Assembly: GCA_001604185.1 (NCBI GenBank)
Contig: LVAV01000096.1
Coordinates: 1-49,814 of the forward strand
Length of the DNA: 49,814 nucleotides
Direction of reading: 5' to 3'
Origin: Clostridiales bacterium Firm_16
GTDB taxonomy: Bacteria; Bacillota; Clostridia; Saccharofermentanales; Saccharofermentanaceae
In this document: one piece after another, positions 17,248-25,138 of the stretch
Numbering within the stretch: position 1 is the stretch's first letter
How the letters are laid out: the number at the start of each line of letters is the position of its first letter
The notes under the pieces: model-generated
The model's input: only the letters and a program-made list of their open reading frames with translations
The model's database searches: none
Told to the model about the DNA's origin: nothing
Position numbers and translations under genes: made by a program

Positions 17248-18024
17248 ATGAAGGCAAATTACCACACACATACATGGCGTTGCGGCCACGCGGTCGGAAC
17301 CGAGAGAGAGTTCGTGGAGAAAGCGATCCAGGAGGGCTTTGAGATCCTGGGTTTCTCGGACCATGTGCCGCAGCCGTATCCGAAGACCTACACATCCCCG
17401 ATCCGCATGACGATCGAGCAGATTCCGGAATACACCCAGACTCTGATTGACCTGCGGGAGGAATACCGCGACCAGATCAAGATCCTCATCGGATACGAAG
17501 TAGAATTCTCACACAAATACTTCCCGGGCACGATGGATGCCATCCGCGAAGCCGAACTGGACTACATCATTCTCGGCCAGCACTATGCACCCAACGAGAT
17601 CGACGGCTTCTATGTGGGGCAGCCCTCCAGCGACGAACGCCAGCTTGGCCAGTACGTCGACCTCACCATCGAAGGCATGGAGACAGGGCTTTTCACATAT
17701 CTGGCACATCCCGATCTGTTCAATTTTCGCGGCTCCGAGAAAGACTACGTTCGTCACATGACGCGACTGATCGAAGCGGCCAACGCCCTCGGCATGCCGA
17801 TGGAAATCAATATGTACGGTTTTTACGACGGCCGCAACTACCCCAACGACACCTTCTGGCAGCTGGCCACCGACATGAAGGCCAAGACCGTGATCGGCTG
17901 CGACGCGCATTTTGAGCGCCTCGTTTGTCAGCCCGAGAATGTGCCGGGGCTGATGGCTTTCCTGCAAAAACACTCGCTCCAGGTGGGCGATAATATTCTT
18001 CCTTTGGTGGACCCGAAGACATAA
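17248..18024 (+). CDS. hisJ: PHP-family histidinol-phosphatase
   Basis: Cytoplasmic metal-dependent phosphatase of the PHP superfamily, 258 residues, the usual size for HisJ/HisK-type histidinol-phosphatase (histidinol phosphate to histidinol, histidine pathway). Metal-binding motifs are YHTHTWRCGHA near the N-terminus, GFSDHVP, EVEFSHKY, LGQHY, AHPDLFNF and IGCDAHF near the end. No other his genes are nearby, so the substrate rests on family likeness; a related PHP phosphoesterase is possible. AGGAG stands 7 bases before ATG. It interrupts the FN3 gene series and has its own promoter. Confidence 0.82.
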   Translation: MKANYHTHTWRCGHAVGTEREFVEKAIQEGFEILGFSDHVPQPYPKTYTSPIRMTIEQIPEYTQTLIDLREEYRDQIKILIGYEVEFSHKYFPGTMDAIREAELDYIILGQHYAPNEIDGFYVGQPSSDERQLGQYVDLTIEGMETGLFTYLAHPDLFNFRGSEKDYVRHMTRLIEAANALGMPMEINMYGFYDGRNYPNDTFWQLATDMKAKTVIGCDAHFERLVCQPENVPGLMAFLQKHSLQVGDNILPLVDPKT

Positions 18025-18037
18025 GCGCGGTCGCGCG

Positions 18038-18137
18038 CTCCTTTGCGTTTCAACCCGCGCATGACTCACGCATTTCCTTTGCGTTTCAACCGCGCATCAG
18101 GCACGCTGTGATTTGGGTTTCAACCCGCGCAAATCGC
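18038..18137. repeat. Short repeated element CTCCTTTGnGTTTCAACC
   Basis: CTCCTTTGCGTTTCAACC (18038-18055), TTCCTTTGCGTTTCAACC (about 18074-18091) and a diverged TTTGGGTTTCAACCC (about 18113-18127) are each followed by CGCGCA. Another copy, CTCCTTTGAGTTTCAACC, lies after the next FN3 gene at 21575-21592, so the element is dispersed. Function unknown. Confidence 0.6.
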
Positions 18138-18212
18138 GACGGAAGTAAAGAACCCCTGATTTTTGTTGCGGTTTTACGAAAATTACACACACCTAAGTCG
18201 TTTTCACAAAAG

Positions 18213-18241
18213 TTTAATTGTAATCCCCCCAATGCTACAAT
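18213..18241 (+). promoter_or_regulatory. Probable promoter of FN3 gene 3 leader
   Basis: TTTAAT (18213-18218) and TACAAT (18236-18241) are spaced by 17 bp. Transcription from about 18248 would run through the hairpin at 18290-18315 before reaching the gene. Confidence 0.45.
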
Positions 18242-18289
18242 ATCCTTGGTTGCAACATTGGTTTTTATGGGCTTCTGATATGCTGAGAT

Positions 18290-18315
18290 CCCCGCACCAT
18301 GGGGCGGGGTTTTTT
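18290..18315 (+). terminator. Intrinsic terminator in the leader of FN3 gene 3
   Basis: CCCCGC (18290-18295) pairs with GCGGGG (18304-18309), followed immediately by TTTTTT (18310-18315). It lies only 35 bp before the start codon and downstream of the apparent promoter, so it acts either as an attenuator or as the end of a roughly 70-nt transcript. Confidence 0.7.
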
Positions 18316-18349
18316 GCGTAATCAGAATGAAGGGAAAAGGAGAAGAGTG

Positions 18350-21300
18350 ATGAGAACAAGAAAACAATGGACGAGTCTGCTTCTGGTACTTTCGATGATC
18401 CTCGGATTCTATATCGGAGGGAAACAGGACGTCTCGGCGGCATCGTTTACGAACGTGAAGCTGAGTTCGGATCTGATCCTGACGTGGGATCCCGTAGATG
18501 GAGCGAACCTTTACAAAGTGACGTTCCCGTTCGCGGCGAAAGAGACGACAGAAACGAGAATGGACCTGGGCGCGTTCATGAAGGAAAAGCGCATGACGAC
18601 CGGACAGATCTATGCATATCTTGATGCGTACCACGTCGTCAATTACAATTACCAGACGCTGGCATCAACACCGGTGAACTTTTACTACACCTCACCGTTG
18701 CCGCCGCTGGATGCGCCTACGAATATCCGTATTTCGAACAATGCCCTGACATGGGACAAAGTCGCGGCTTCGACAGGGGCAGAAGTGACTTACCATGTGT
18801 ATGTTTCCGGACCGAATTACACGTCCAAAACCTTTGAGACGAAGGATACCAGCATTCTGGCGAAGGAATTTGCTACAGCCGGCACGTACAATTACGTGAT
18901 CACGATCTGGGCCATGGCGGAAGGCCATCAGGACTCCGCACATGTATCTGCGACCGTAGGTTATACGTACACACTTCCGGCTCTGCAGAATTTCAAGATC
19001 AAGAACGGCATCATTTCCTGGACACCGCTGCAAGACGCCAAAGCTTACGATATCACGTATCAGTACGGAACTACTTCCGCTACTCGCTCAAACTGCTACT
19101 GCACAACGACCAATGGCGTAACCAGCTACAATCTGGGCGCGATCCTGCAGATCTACGGCGTTCCGCTGGGAACGACCATGAACGTTACCGTTACAGCGAA
19201 GAAGAGATCGGACAACAATGAATATATCGCCTGCTCTCAGTCCATGACAGCGGGTTACACATTCACCAATGAGACTTACCCACTGAAGTTTTATGGTAAG
19301 AATCTCACAACGGTCGACAATCCTTTGGCGACAAGAAGCATCGAGTATTTCCCGGAAGAAGGCGTCCTGGATCTCTCCGGGACGATCGATTTCAGAAACT
19401 TCCCCGGAGCTACAGGAAGCGGTTATACAGCCGTTTTCGAAAGTGACAGACCTCTGACGATCATCGGCAGCGGTACGATCTATACGGACGTTCCGCTGGT
19501 TTCCATCAACGGAGAAGTGAAGTTTGCCAGTAACTCAGATTTCTACATCTTAAGTTACACCGGCTCTTCGCTGAAAGCGAATTCCTTCCTTTTCTATGGA
19601 AAAAGACTGGAGATCGATTGTCGTAAGAACGATGCAGTGGTCGCCAAGAACGGCATCACTTTCACCAAGTCTTGCGAGACGGATATCAAGGCAACTATGG
19701 GCAACAGTGCTTTGACATCCCAGAACGGTACGATCTCTCTGGGTGGTCTGAACATCCTTGCACCGGAGAACGGCACACTTGGCTACGACAAGAGACACGT
19801 TTACGAGAGTGACGGAAAGACTGTTGCTTCGTCGGTAGTGCTCTCTGTCAACACACCGTCCCCGACGCCTACAAAGGCACCGACAAACTCACCCACTCCC
19901 ACGAACACACCAACTCCTACAAAGAAGCCGACGAACCCGCCGACTCCGACAAAGAGACCGACGAACACGAATACGCCGACTCCGACAAAGAAGCCGACCA
20001 ATACGAACACGCCGACTCCTACGCCGAAGAAGGTGACTGTTCCGGATGCAGTAGGTATGGAGTATCAGGCAGCCACGACGTTCCTGAAGGAAAAGTTGAA
20101 GAAACTGGGTTTCAAGGAAGTCATTGTCGAGTACATGTGGACAGATAACGAAGATCCTCCCATGGATAACAAGGTTCTGATCCAGATGCCTTCTGCAGGC
20201 AAGACCGTGAATGTGGTTAATTCGATCACGATCACGCTTTACATCGCAGACAAGGCTCCGACACCGACTCCTACTAAGAAGCCGACCAACACCAACACGC
20301 CAACTCCGACAAAGAAGCCGACCAACTCGCCGACTCCTACTAAGAAGGCGACTCCGACTTCTACGAATACGCCGACTCCGACAAAGAAGCCGACGAATAC
20401 CAACATGCCGACACCTACCAAGAAGGCAACTCCTACCAACACCCGGGTCCCGACCCCGACAATGGCAGTATGCAGAATGCCGGACGTCGTTGGTATGCAC
20501 TATCTTGATGCCCAACAAACCATAATCGATGCTTTGAAAAAAGCCAAGTTCAGTTATAAGCCTGAAATCAACATCGAATGGGTAACGAACTCGGTATGCG
20601 AGGAGAGTGGTAAGGTTAAGGAACAGAACCCGTTAAGCGGAACTTATCTGTACGATAACAGAAGGATCACCGTGACCCTCTACGTTGCAAAAGAGATCAC
20701 TCCTACGCCGACAGCTATTCCGACACCGGGTGAACCCGCAAATGTGAGTGCCACTGCCGTGTCCGGAACGAAGGTGAATGTGTCCTGGAATGCAGTTTCC
20801 GGTGCTGCCGGATACGAAGTGTTCAGAAGCACATCGGAGAATGGAAACTACACGAAACTCGGTGCCGTAACTACGACCAGCAGAGATTGCCCGGGCCTGA
20901 CCTCCTGGACAACGTACTACTTCAAAGTACGTGCGTATACAGAAATTGACGGAACCAAGGTCTATGGTGATTTCAGTTCTGTAGTCAGCGCAATGCCGAT
21001 CCCGGCTGCCGCAACCGGTCTGAAGACAAAAGTCCTGTCTGCTACCAAGGTCAACGTTTCCTGGAATGCAGTCAATGGTGCGGATGGATATGAGGTCTAC
21101 AGATGCACAACGAAGACCGGCACGTATTCCAGAATGGGTACCGTGACGACCACCAGCCGCGACTGCCCCGGCCTGACCACGGGGAAGACCTATTACTTCA
21201 AGGTCCGTGCCTATAAAGAAGTGGACGGCGTGATGGTTTATGGTCCTTACAGCTCGGTTGTCAGCGCAGTTCCGAAGCCCACTGCTCCGACGAACGTGAA

Positions 21301-21559
21301 GGCAACTGTCCTGACCGCGACCAAGGTCAATGTATCCTGGAACGCTGTCGCCGGTGTAACAGGTTATGAGGTGTACAGAAGCACTTCTGAAACCGGTACT
21401 TTCTCGAAGTGTGGTACAGTTACCACAACTGACAGAGACTGCCCGGGTCTGACCACAGGAAAGACCTACTACTTCAAGATCCGCGCTTACAAGGAAGTGA
21501 ACGGTGAGAAGATCTACGGCGATTTCAGTGAGATCGTCAGCGTAGTGACGAAGGCGTAA
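18350..21559 (+). CDS. Secreted FN3 protein 3 with two PASTA-like domains and Thr/Pro linkers
   Basis: The largest FN3 gene, 1069 residues. Signal peptide (WTSLLLVLSMILGFYIGG), FN3-like modules, and the beta-strand domain shared with genes 1 and 2 (FESDRPLTIIGSG). Then a TPTPTKKPTNT linker (about 503-560), a PASTA-like domain (562-637, VPDAVGMEYQAATTFLKE), a second linker (to about 705), a second PASTA-like domain (706-783, MPDVVGMHYLDAQQTI), and three FN3 modules from about 794, 887 and 977. PASTA domains bind cell-wall muropeptides or beta-lactams in other proteins, so wall attachment is a fair inference in the absence of a sorting signal. The start has AAAGGAG before ATG 18350; an earlier in-frame ATG lies inside the terminator. 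Confidence 0.82.
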   Translation: MRTRKQWTSLLLVLSMILGFYIGGKQDVSAASFTNVKLSSDLILTWDPVDGANLYKVTFPFAAKETTETRMDLGAFMKEKRMTTGQIYAYLDAYHVVNYNYQTLASTPVNFYYTSPLPPLDAPTNIRISNNALTWDKVAASTGAEVTYHVYVSGPNYTSKTFETKDTSILAKEFATAGTYNYVITIWAMAEGHQDSAHVSATVGYTYTLPALQNFKIKNGIISWTPLQDAKAYDITYQYGTTSATRSNCYCTTTNGVTSYNLGAILQIYGVPLGTTMNVTVTAKKRSDNNEYIACSQSMTAGYTFTNETYPLKFYGKNLTTVDNPLATRSIEYFPEEGVLDLSGTIDFRNFPGATGSGYTAVFESDRPLTIIGSGTIYTDVPLVSINGEVKFASNSDFYILSYTGSSLKANSFLFYGKRLEIDCRKNDAVVAKNGITFTKSCETDIKATMGNSALTSQNGTISLGGLNILAPENGTLGYDKRHVYESDGKTVASSVVLSVNTPSPTPTKAPTNSPTPTNTPTPTKKPTNPPTPTKRPTNTNTPTPTKKPTNTNTPTPTPKKVTVPDAVGMEYQAATTFLKEKLKKLGFKEVIVEYMWTDNEDPPMDNKVLIQMPSAGKTVNVVNSITITLYIADKAPTPTPTKKPTNTNTPTPTKKPTNSPTPTKKATPTSTNTPTPTKKPTNTNMPTPTKKATPTNTRVPTPTMAVCRMPDVVGMHYLDAQQTIIDALKKAKFSYKPEINIEWVTNSVCEESGKVKEQNPLSGTYLYDNRRITVTLYVAKEITPTPTAIPTPGEPANVSATAVSGTKVNVSWNAVSGAAGYEVFRSTSENGNYTKLGAVTTTSRDCPGLTSWTTYYFKVRAYTEIDGTKVYGDFSSVVSAMPIPAAATGLKTKVLSATKVNVSWNAVNGADGYEVYRCTTKTGTYSRMGTVTTTSRDCPGLTTGKTYYFKVRAYKEVDGVMVYGPYSSVVSAVPKPTAPTNVKATVLTATKVNVSWNAVAGVTGYEVYRSTSETGTFSKCGTVTTTDRDCPGLTTGKTYYFKIRAYKEVNGEKIYGDFSEIVSVVTKA

Positions 21560-21614
21560 GCGAAAGGCACGAAGCTCCTTTGAGTTTCAACCGGAGGCGT
21601 AAGCAGAGAAAGAG

Positions 21615-21655
21615 AGACGACCAGATCGGGAAACCGGTTTTGGTCGTCTTTTTTT
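21615..21655 (+). terminator. Intrinsic terminator of FN3 gene 3
   Basis: AGACGACCA (21615-21623) pairs with TGGTCGTCT (21641-21649), running into a T-run to 21655. The rest of 21560-21868 holds one dispersed element (21575-21592), a GC-rich stretch with no gene, and a promoter. Confidence 0.85.
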
Positions 21656-21780
21656 GCGCACTGCAGTGGCCCTGAAAACACGTCGAATCCTGCCTGCTGA
21701 GGCGCCCGCACATGGCTCCCGCGACTGCCGACCACGAGTGCTTTTCCCGTCACGACGTCCCAAAGAACGTGCCGTCGGCA

Positions 21781-21809
21781 TTGCTCTTTATTGTGCCTCG
21801 GATTATCAT
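21781..21809 (+). promoter_or_regulatory. Possible promoter of the LRR-FN3 gene
   Basis: TTGCTC (21781-21786) and TATCAT (21804-21809) with a 17-bp spacer. Two purine-rich SD-like stretches follow (AGGAGG near 21827 and GGGAGG at 21855-21860), the second serving the gene. Confidence 0.4.
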
Positions 21810-21868
21810 ATAGGTAGTGTGCTTTAGGAGGATTGTAAGCATACATAAGGTATTGGGAGGTTAAATAG

Positions 21869-24800
21869 ATGAGAAGAACGATGCTGATGCTGTCGGTTGC
21901 GACGGCAATTCTGGCCACACCGCTTGTAGGGGGCATGATCCCGAGAGAGGTTCGTGCAGACGGAAGTGTAGAAATCAATGAAGAGAATTTTCCGGATGAA
22001 GTTTTCCGAAATTACGTAGCCACTGATTTGGACAAAACACCGGGGGATGGAGAGCTGACTTCCAAAGATATCAGTTCCATCGATACGATCGTCTTGATCA
22101 ATAAAGGCGTCAAGTCACTGAAAGGAATAGAGTTTTTCCCGAATCTGATCAATCTCAGATGCGATAAGAATGAACTCACATCGATCGACGTAAGTCAGAA
22201 TCCGGAACTGGATTATCTGAACTGTGCCCGCAATCAGATCACGAGTATCAATTTCGGCGATATTACTAAGCTGACCCAGCTGCACTGTTTCGACAACCGC
22301 CTGACGGAACTGAGTCTTTCGAATCTTAAGATACTGAAGGAGTTCGATTGTGCGACCAATTCCATTGCATCTCTGGATCTTTCGAACCTTCCGGAACTGT
22401 ATTTTGTTAACTGCGACAATAATCTGCTTACCAGTCTGAATATTACCAACGATACGAAACTAAAAACGATGACTTGTAAGTACAATCTTCTTAAATCTCT
22501 GCCGACGGGCAAGAGCACCTGTACGAGTATGACGACGTTTTTAAACTCTCCGCAGATGGATACGAGTGATTATCGGATCGCTCTGGACAGGAGGTTTTTC
22601 CCGGATGTAAAATTCGTTGAATGGCTGGCTAGTCAAAGACTCGATACAAACTCTGACGGATATCTTTCGGATGCGGAACTTAATGGTCTTTCAGAGATCG
22701 ATGTCTCGGCCTCGGAAATCACGAGCCTTGATGGCATAAGATATTTCCCATCCTTACAATATCTTTTCTGCGAGTACACGGGTATCAAGGAGCTGGATCT
22801 GAGCGGATTTGCCAACCTGGAGAAAGTGAATGCCAGTTCCTCCGCCGTCGAGTCTCTGAATGTCAGTGGCTGCGTGAAACTGAAATACCTTCATTGCAGA
22901 CATAACGCTTTAAAAGCTTTGGACCTCAGTAGCTGCCCGGCGCTCGTGGATGTGGATCTTTCAGATAACAAGATCACATCTTTGAAGGTAGAAGGACTTG
23001 AAAAACTTGAAACTTTTATGTGTGAGGAGAATGAACTCACAAGCCTGACTGTAAAGAATAATCCCAAACTGATTGCCCTGGATTGCAACAAAAACAAGCT
23101 TACATCTTTGCCAATCGAGAACTGTCCAAAACTTGCCAATGTCGAATGCATCTCCAACCAACTGACATCCTGCCCGGTTCTCGATGCTTCCGCTGCCAGA
23201 ATGATAGACTGCTCTTCGAATCCGATCGAAACGCTGGATGTATCTGCGTATACGGGTCTTACGAGATTACTCTGTAGCAATACGCAGATAACCGAACTGG
23301 ATCTGACAGGTCTTTCGGAATTGTATATCCTGGACTGCTCCAATACGAAACTTCAGGAACTGGACTGCTTTGATTGTGAGAAACTGCATTTCCTCACTTG
23401 CAACAACTGCAATCTCGTCCGCCTGAGTACATCCAATTGCCCAGACCTGTCGATCGTGAAGTGCCAGGAAAACTACCTTCCTCTCCCGCCGGTAGCACCG
23501 GACAGTTGTGTTGTCACGTTTGATCCGCAGAACGATGCATTATTTCCGAGAGAAAACTTCCGTGTATCTTCGGCGACGAATAATATGGTAACGCTCTCTT
23601 GGACGAAAGCATTTTTCGATGGAACCTGGTTCCGTTTCAAAATCTATCGCTCCGAAGATCCGGAGGGCGAGTTCGAGGAACTCGGAATGACAACTGAGTC
23701 CTATTTCGAGGACCGTCTGGTCGTTCCTGAGAAAACCTATTACTACAAGATGTGCTGCACCTACGAGAGAAGTGGCATTACGGCGACCGGTGAGTTTACG
23801 GATGTGGTACAGACGAAGACGAAGGCCAACACACCGACCCCGACCAACACTCCGACTCCTATCCCGAAGCCGGCTAAGCCTGCCAATGTGAAGGCAAAAG
23901 CCGAATCTTCCACCAGCATCAATGTATCCTGGAATGCAGTCGCCGATGCCACCGGATACCAGGTATGGAGAAGCACTTCCGCTAACGGAACTTTTAACTC
24001 GATCGGAACCTACACGACCACCAGCAAGCTGAGCACCGGCCTCACCGCCAATACGATGTACTACTACAAGGTCCGTGCGTATAGAGATGTGAATGGAAAA
24101 AAACTATATGGCGATTACAGTGCTGTAGTGAGTGCGGAGACTTTGTTAGCCAAACCTGCAGGTGTCAAGGCAGCATCCACATCCGGAACCAGTGTGACGG
24201 TTTCCTGGAATGCAGTTACCGGAGCCGCAGGCTATCAGGTATGGAGAAGCACCACCTCGACAGGTACTTTTAACGCAGTCGGATCGGTAACGACCACAAG
24301 CCGCGCCTGCACAGGCCTGACCACAGGTACCACCTATTACTTCAAGGTTCGTGCCTACAAAGAAGTGAATGGAAAGAAGATCTACGGCGATTACAGCGCA
24401 GTTGTCAACGCTGTTCCGAAGCTCGTAGCGCCTTCGAACGTGAAGGCTGTGCCGGAGACCGCGACAGGCATCAAGATCTCCTGGAGTGCAGTAAGCGGCG
24501 CAACAGGTTACCAGGTATGGAGAGCGACCTCCGCAACCGGAACTTTTACCGCAATTGGATCCGTGACCACCACGAACCGCGTCAGCACCGGCCTGAAAGC
24601 GGGAACGACCTACTACTACAAAGTACGCGCGTACAAAGAAGTCAACGGTACGAAAGTTTTTGGTGCATACAGCACGATTGTAAGCTCCATGCCGAAGCCG
24701 GCCGCACCGGCGGGCGTGAAAGCGACCGTTTCCTCCGCGACAAAGATAACGGTCAACTGGAACGCAGTTACCGGAGCGACAGGTTACGAAGTCTATCGCG

Positions 24801-24979
24801 CGACCGCTAAGGATGGCACGTATTCCAAGCTCGGAACAGTGACCACCACCAGCAGAGCGTGCCCGGGCCTGACCACCGGAACGACCTACTACTTCAAGAT
24901 CCGCGCTTATGTCGAGATCAACGGAACCAAGTACTACGGCAACTACAGTTCCGTAGTCAGCGCGACACCGAAGAAGTAA
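21869..24979 (+). CDS. Secreted leucine-rich-repeat and FN3 protein with EF-hand-like loops
   Basis: Exported protein of 1036 residues; signal peptide at 1-31 (cleavage near VRADG). Two blocks each start with a FPDxxF segment and a calcium-loop-like sequence, DLDKTPGDGE (53-62) and the near-perfect EF-hand DTNSDGYLSDAE (259-270). Each is followed by leucine-rich repeats of the type LxCxxNxLTSLDLS, to about residue 545. A divergent FN3 module (about 561-650), a TPTPTNTPTPIP linker and four canonical FN3 modules (from about 669, 761, 854, 948) complete it. No anchor motif. LRR proteins of this kind are usually surface or secreted binding proteins; the target is unknown. GGGAGG stands 8 bases before ATG. 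Confidence 0.85.
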   Translation: MRRTMLMLSVATAILATPLVGGMIPREVRADGSVEINEENFPDEVFRNYVATDLDKTPGDGELTSKDISSIDTIVLINKGVKSLKGIEFFPNLINLRCDKNELTSIDVSQNPELDYLNCARNQITSINFGDITKLTQLHCFDNRLTELSLSNLKILKEFDCATNSIASLDLSNLPELYFVNCDNNLLTSLNITNDTKLKTMTCKYNLLKSLPTGKSTCTSMTTFLNSPQMDTSDYRIALDRRFFPDVKFVEWLASQRLDTNSDGYLSDAELNGLSEIDVSASEITSLDGIRYFPSLQYLFCEYTGIKELDLSGFANLEKVNASSSAVESLNVSGCVKLKYLHCRHNALKALDLSSCPALVDVDLSDNKITSLKVEGLEKLETFMCEENELTSLTVKNNPKLIALDCNKNKLTSLPIENCPKLANVECISNQLTSCPVLDASAARMIDCSSNPIETLDVSAYTGLTRLLCSNTQITELDLTGLSELYILDCSNTKLQELDCFDCEKLHFLTCNNCNLVRLSTSNCPDLSIVKCQENYLPLPPVAPDSCVVTFDPQNDALFPRENFRVSSATNNMVTLSWTKAFFDGTWFRFKIYRSEDPEGEFEELGMTTESYFEDRLVVPEKTYYYKMCCTYERSGITATGEFTDVVQTKTKANTPTPTNTPTPIPKPAKPANVKAKAESSTSINVSWNAVADATGYQVWRSTSANGTFNSIGTYTTTSKLSTGLTANTMYYYKVRAYRDVNGKKLYGDYSAVVSAETLLAKPAGVKAASTSGTSVTVSWNAVTGAAGYQVWRSTTSTGTFNAVGSVTTTSRACTGLTTGTTYYFKVRAYKEVNGKKIYGDYSAVVNAVPKLVAPSNVKAVPETATGIKISWSAVSGATGYQVWRATSATGTFTAIGSVTTTNRVSTGLKAGTTYYYKVRAYKEVNGTKVFGAYSTIVSSMPKPAAPAGVKATVSSATKITVNWNAVTGATGYEVYRATAKDGTYSKLGTVTTTSRACPGLTTGTTYYFKIRAYVEINGTKYYGNYSSVVSATPKK

Positions 24980-25005
24980 AACCGCGAAGTTCTATACATT
25001 AGAAA

Positions 25006-25044
25006 GAAGAGGTGCTGTCTCCCCTCGGAGATAGCACCTCTTTT
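25006..25044 (+). terminator. Intrinsic terminator of the LRR-FN3 gene
   Basis: AGAGGTGCTGTCTCC pairs with GGAGATAGCACCTCT (one G-T wobble) across a CCTC loop and continues into TTTT. A strong 15-bp stem. Confidence 0.88.
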
Positions 25045-25061
25045 GCATGAGTCAATATCTC

Positions 25062-25090
25062 TTTACAATTGCCTGGCTCCATAAGATAAT
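25062..25090 (+). promoter_or_regulatory. Promoter of the DUF6273-FN3 gene
   Basis: TTTACA (25062-25067), a 17-bp spacer and GATAAT (25085-25090); each hexamer is one base from consensus. It stands directly after the terminator of the preceding gene, so this FN3 gene is transcribed on its own. Confidence 0.75.
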
Positions 25091-25138
25091 GAAAGTGTTT
25101 TTGAGGAGAACATTGAAGAATAGGAGGTTTATGATCGA

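Noticed and set aside
16144..17395. Minus-strand frames of 182 and 292 codons across the FN3 end and array B
   Set aside because: They owe their length to the 61-bp repeats and give repeated Cys-rich nonsense (FYVVFCICEKKG). No ribosome site.
18280..18300. TPP-riboswitch-like CTGAGA upstream of FN3 gene 3
   Set aside because: Only the short TGCTGAGAT word matches; the second conserved half of the TPP aptamer is missing, and the gene is not a thiamine gene.
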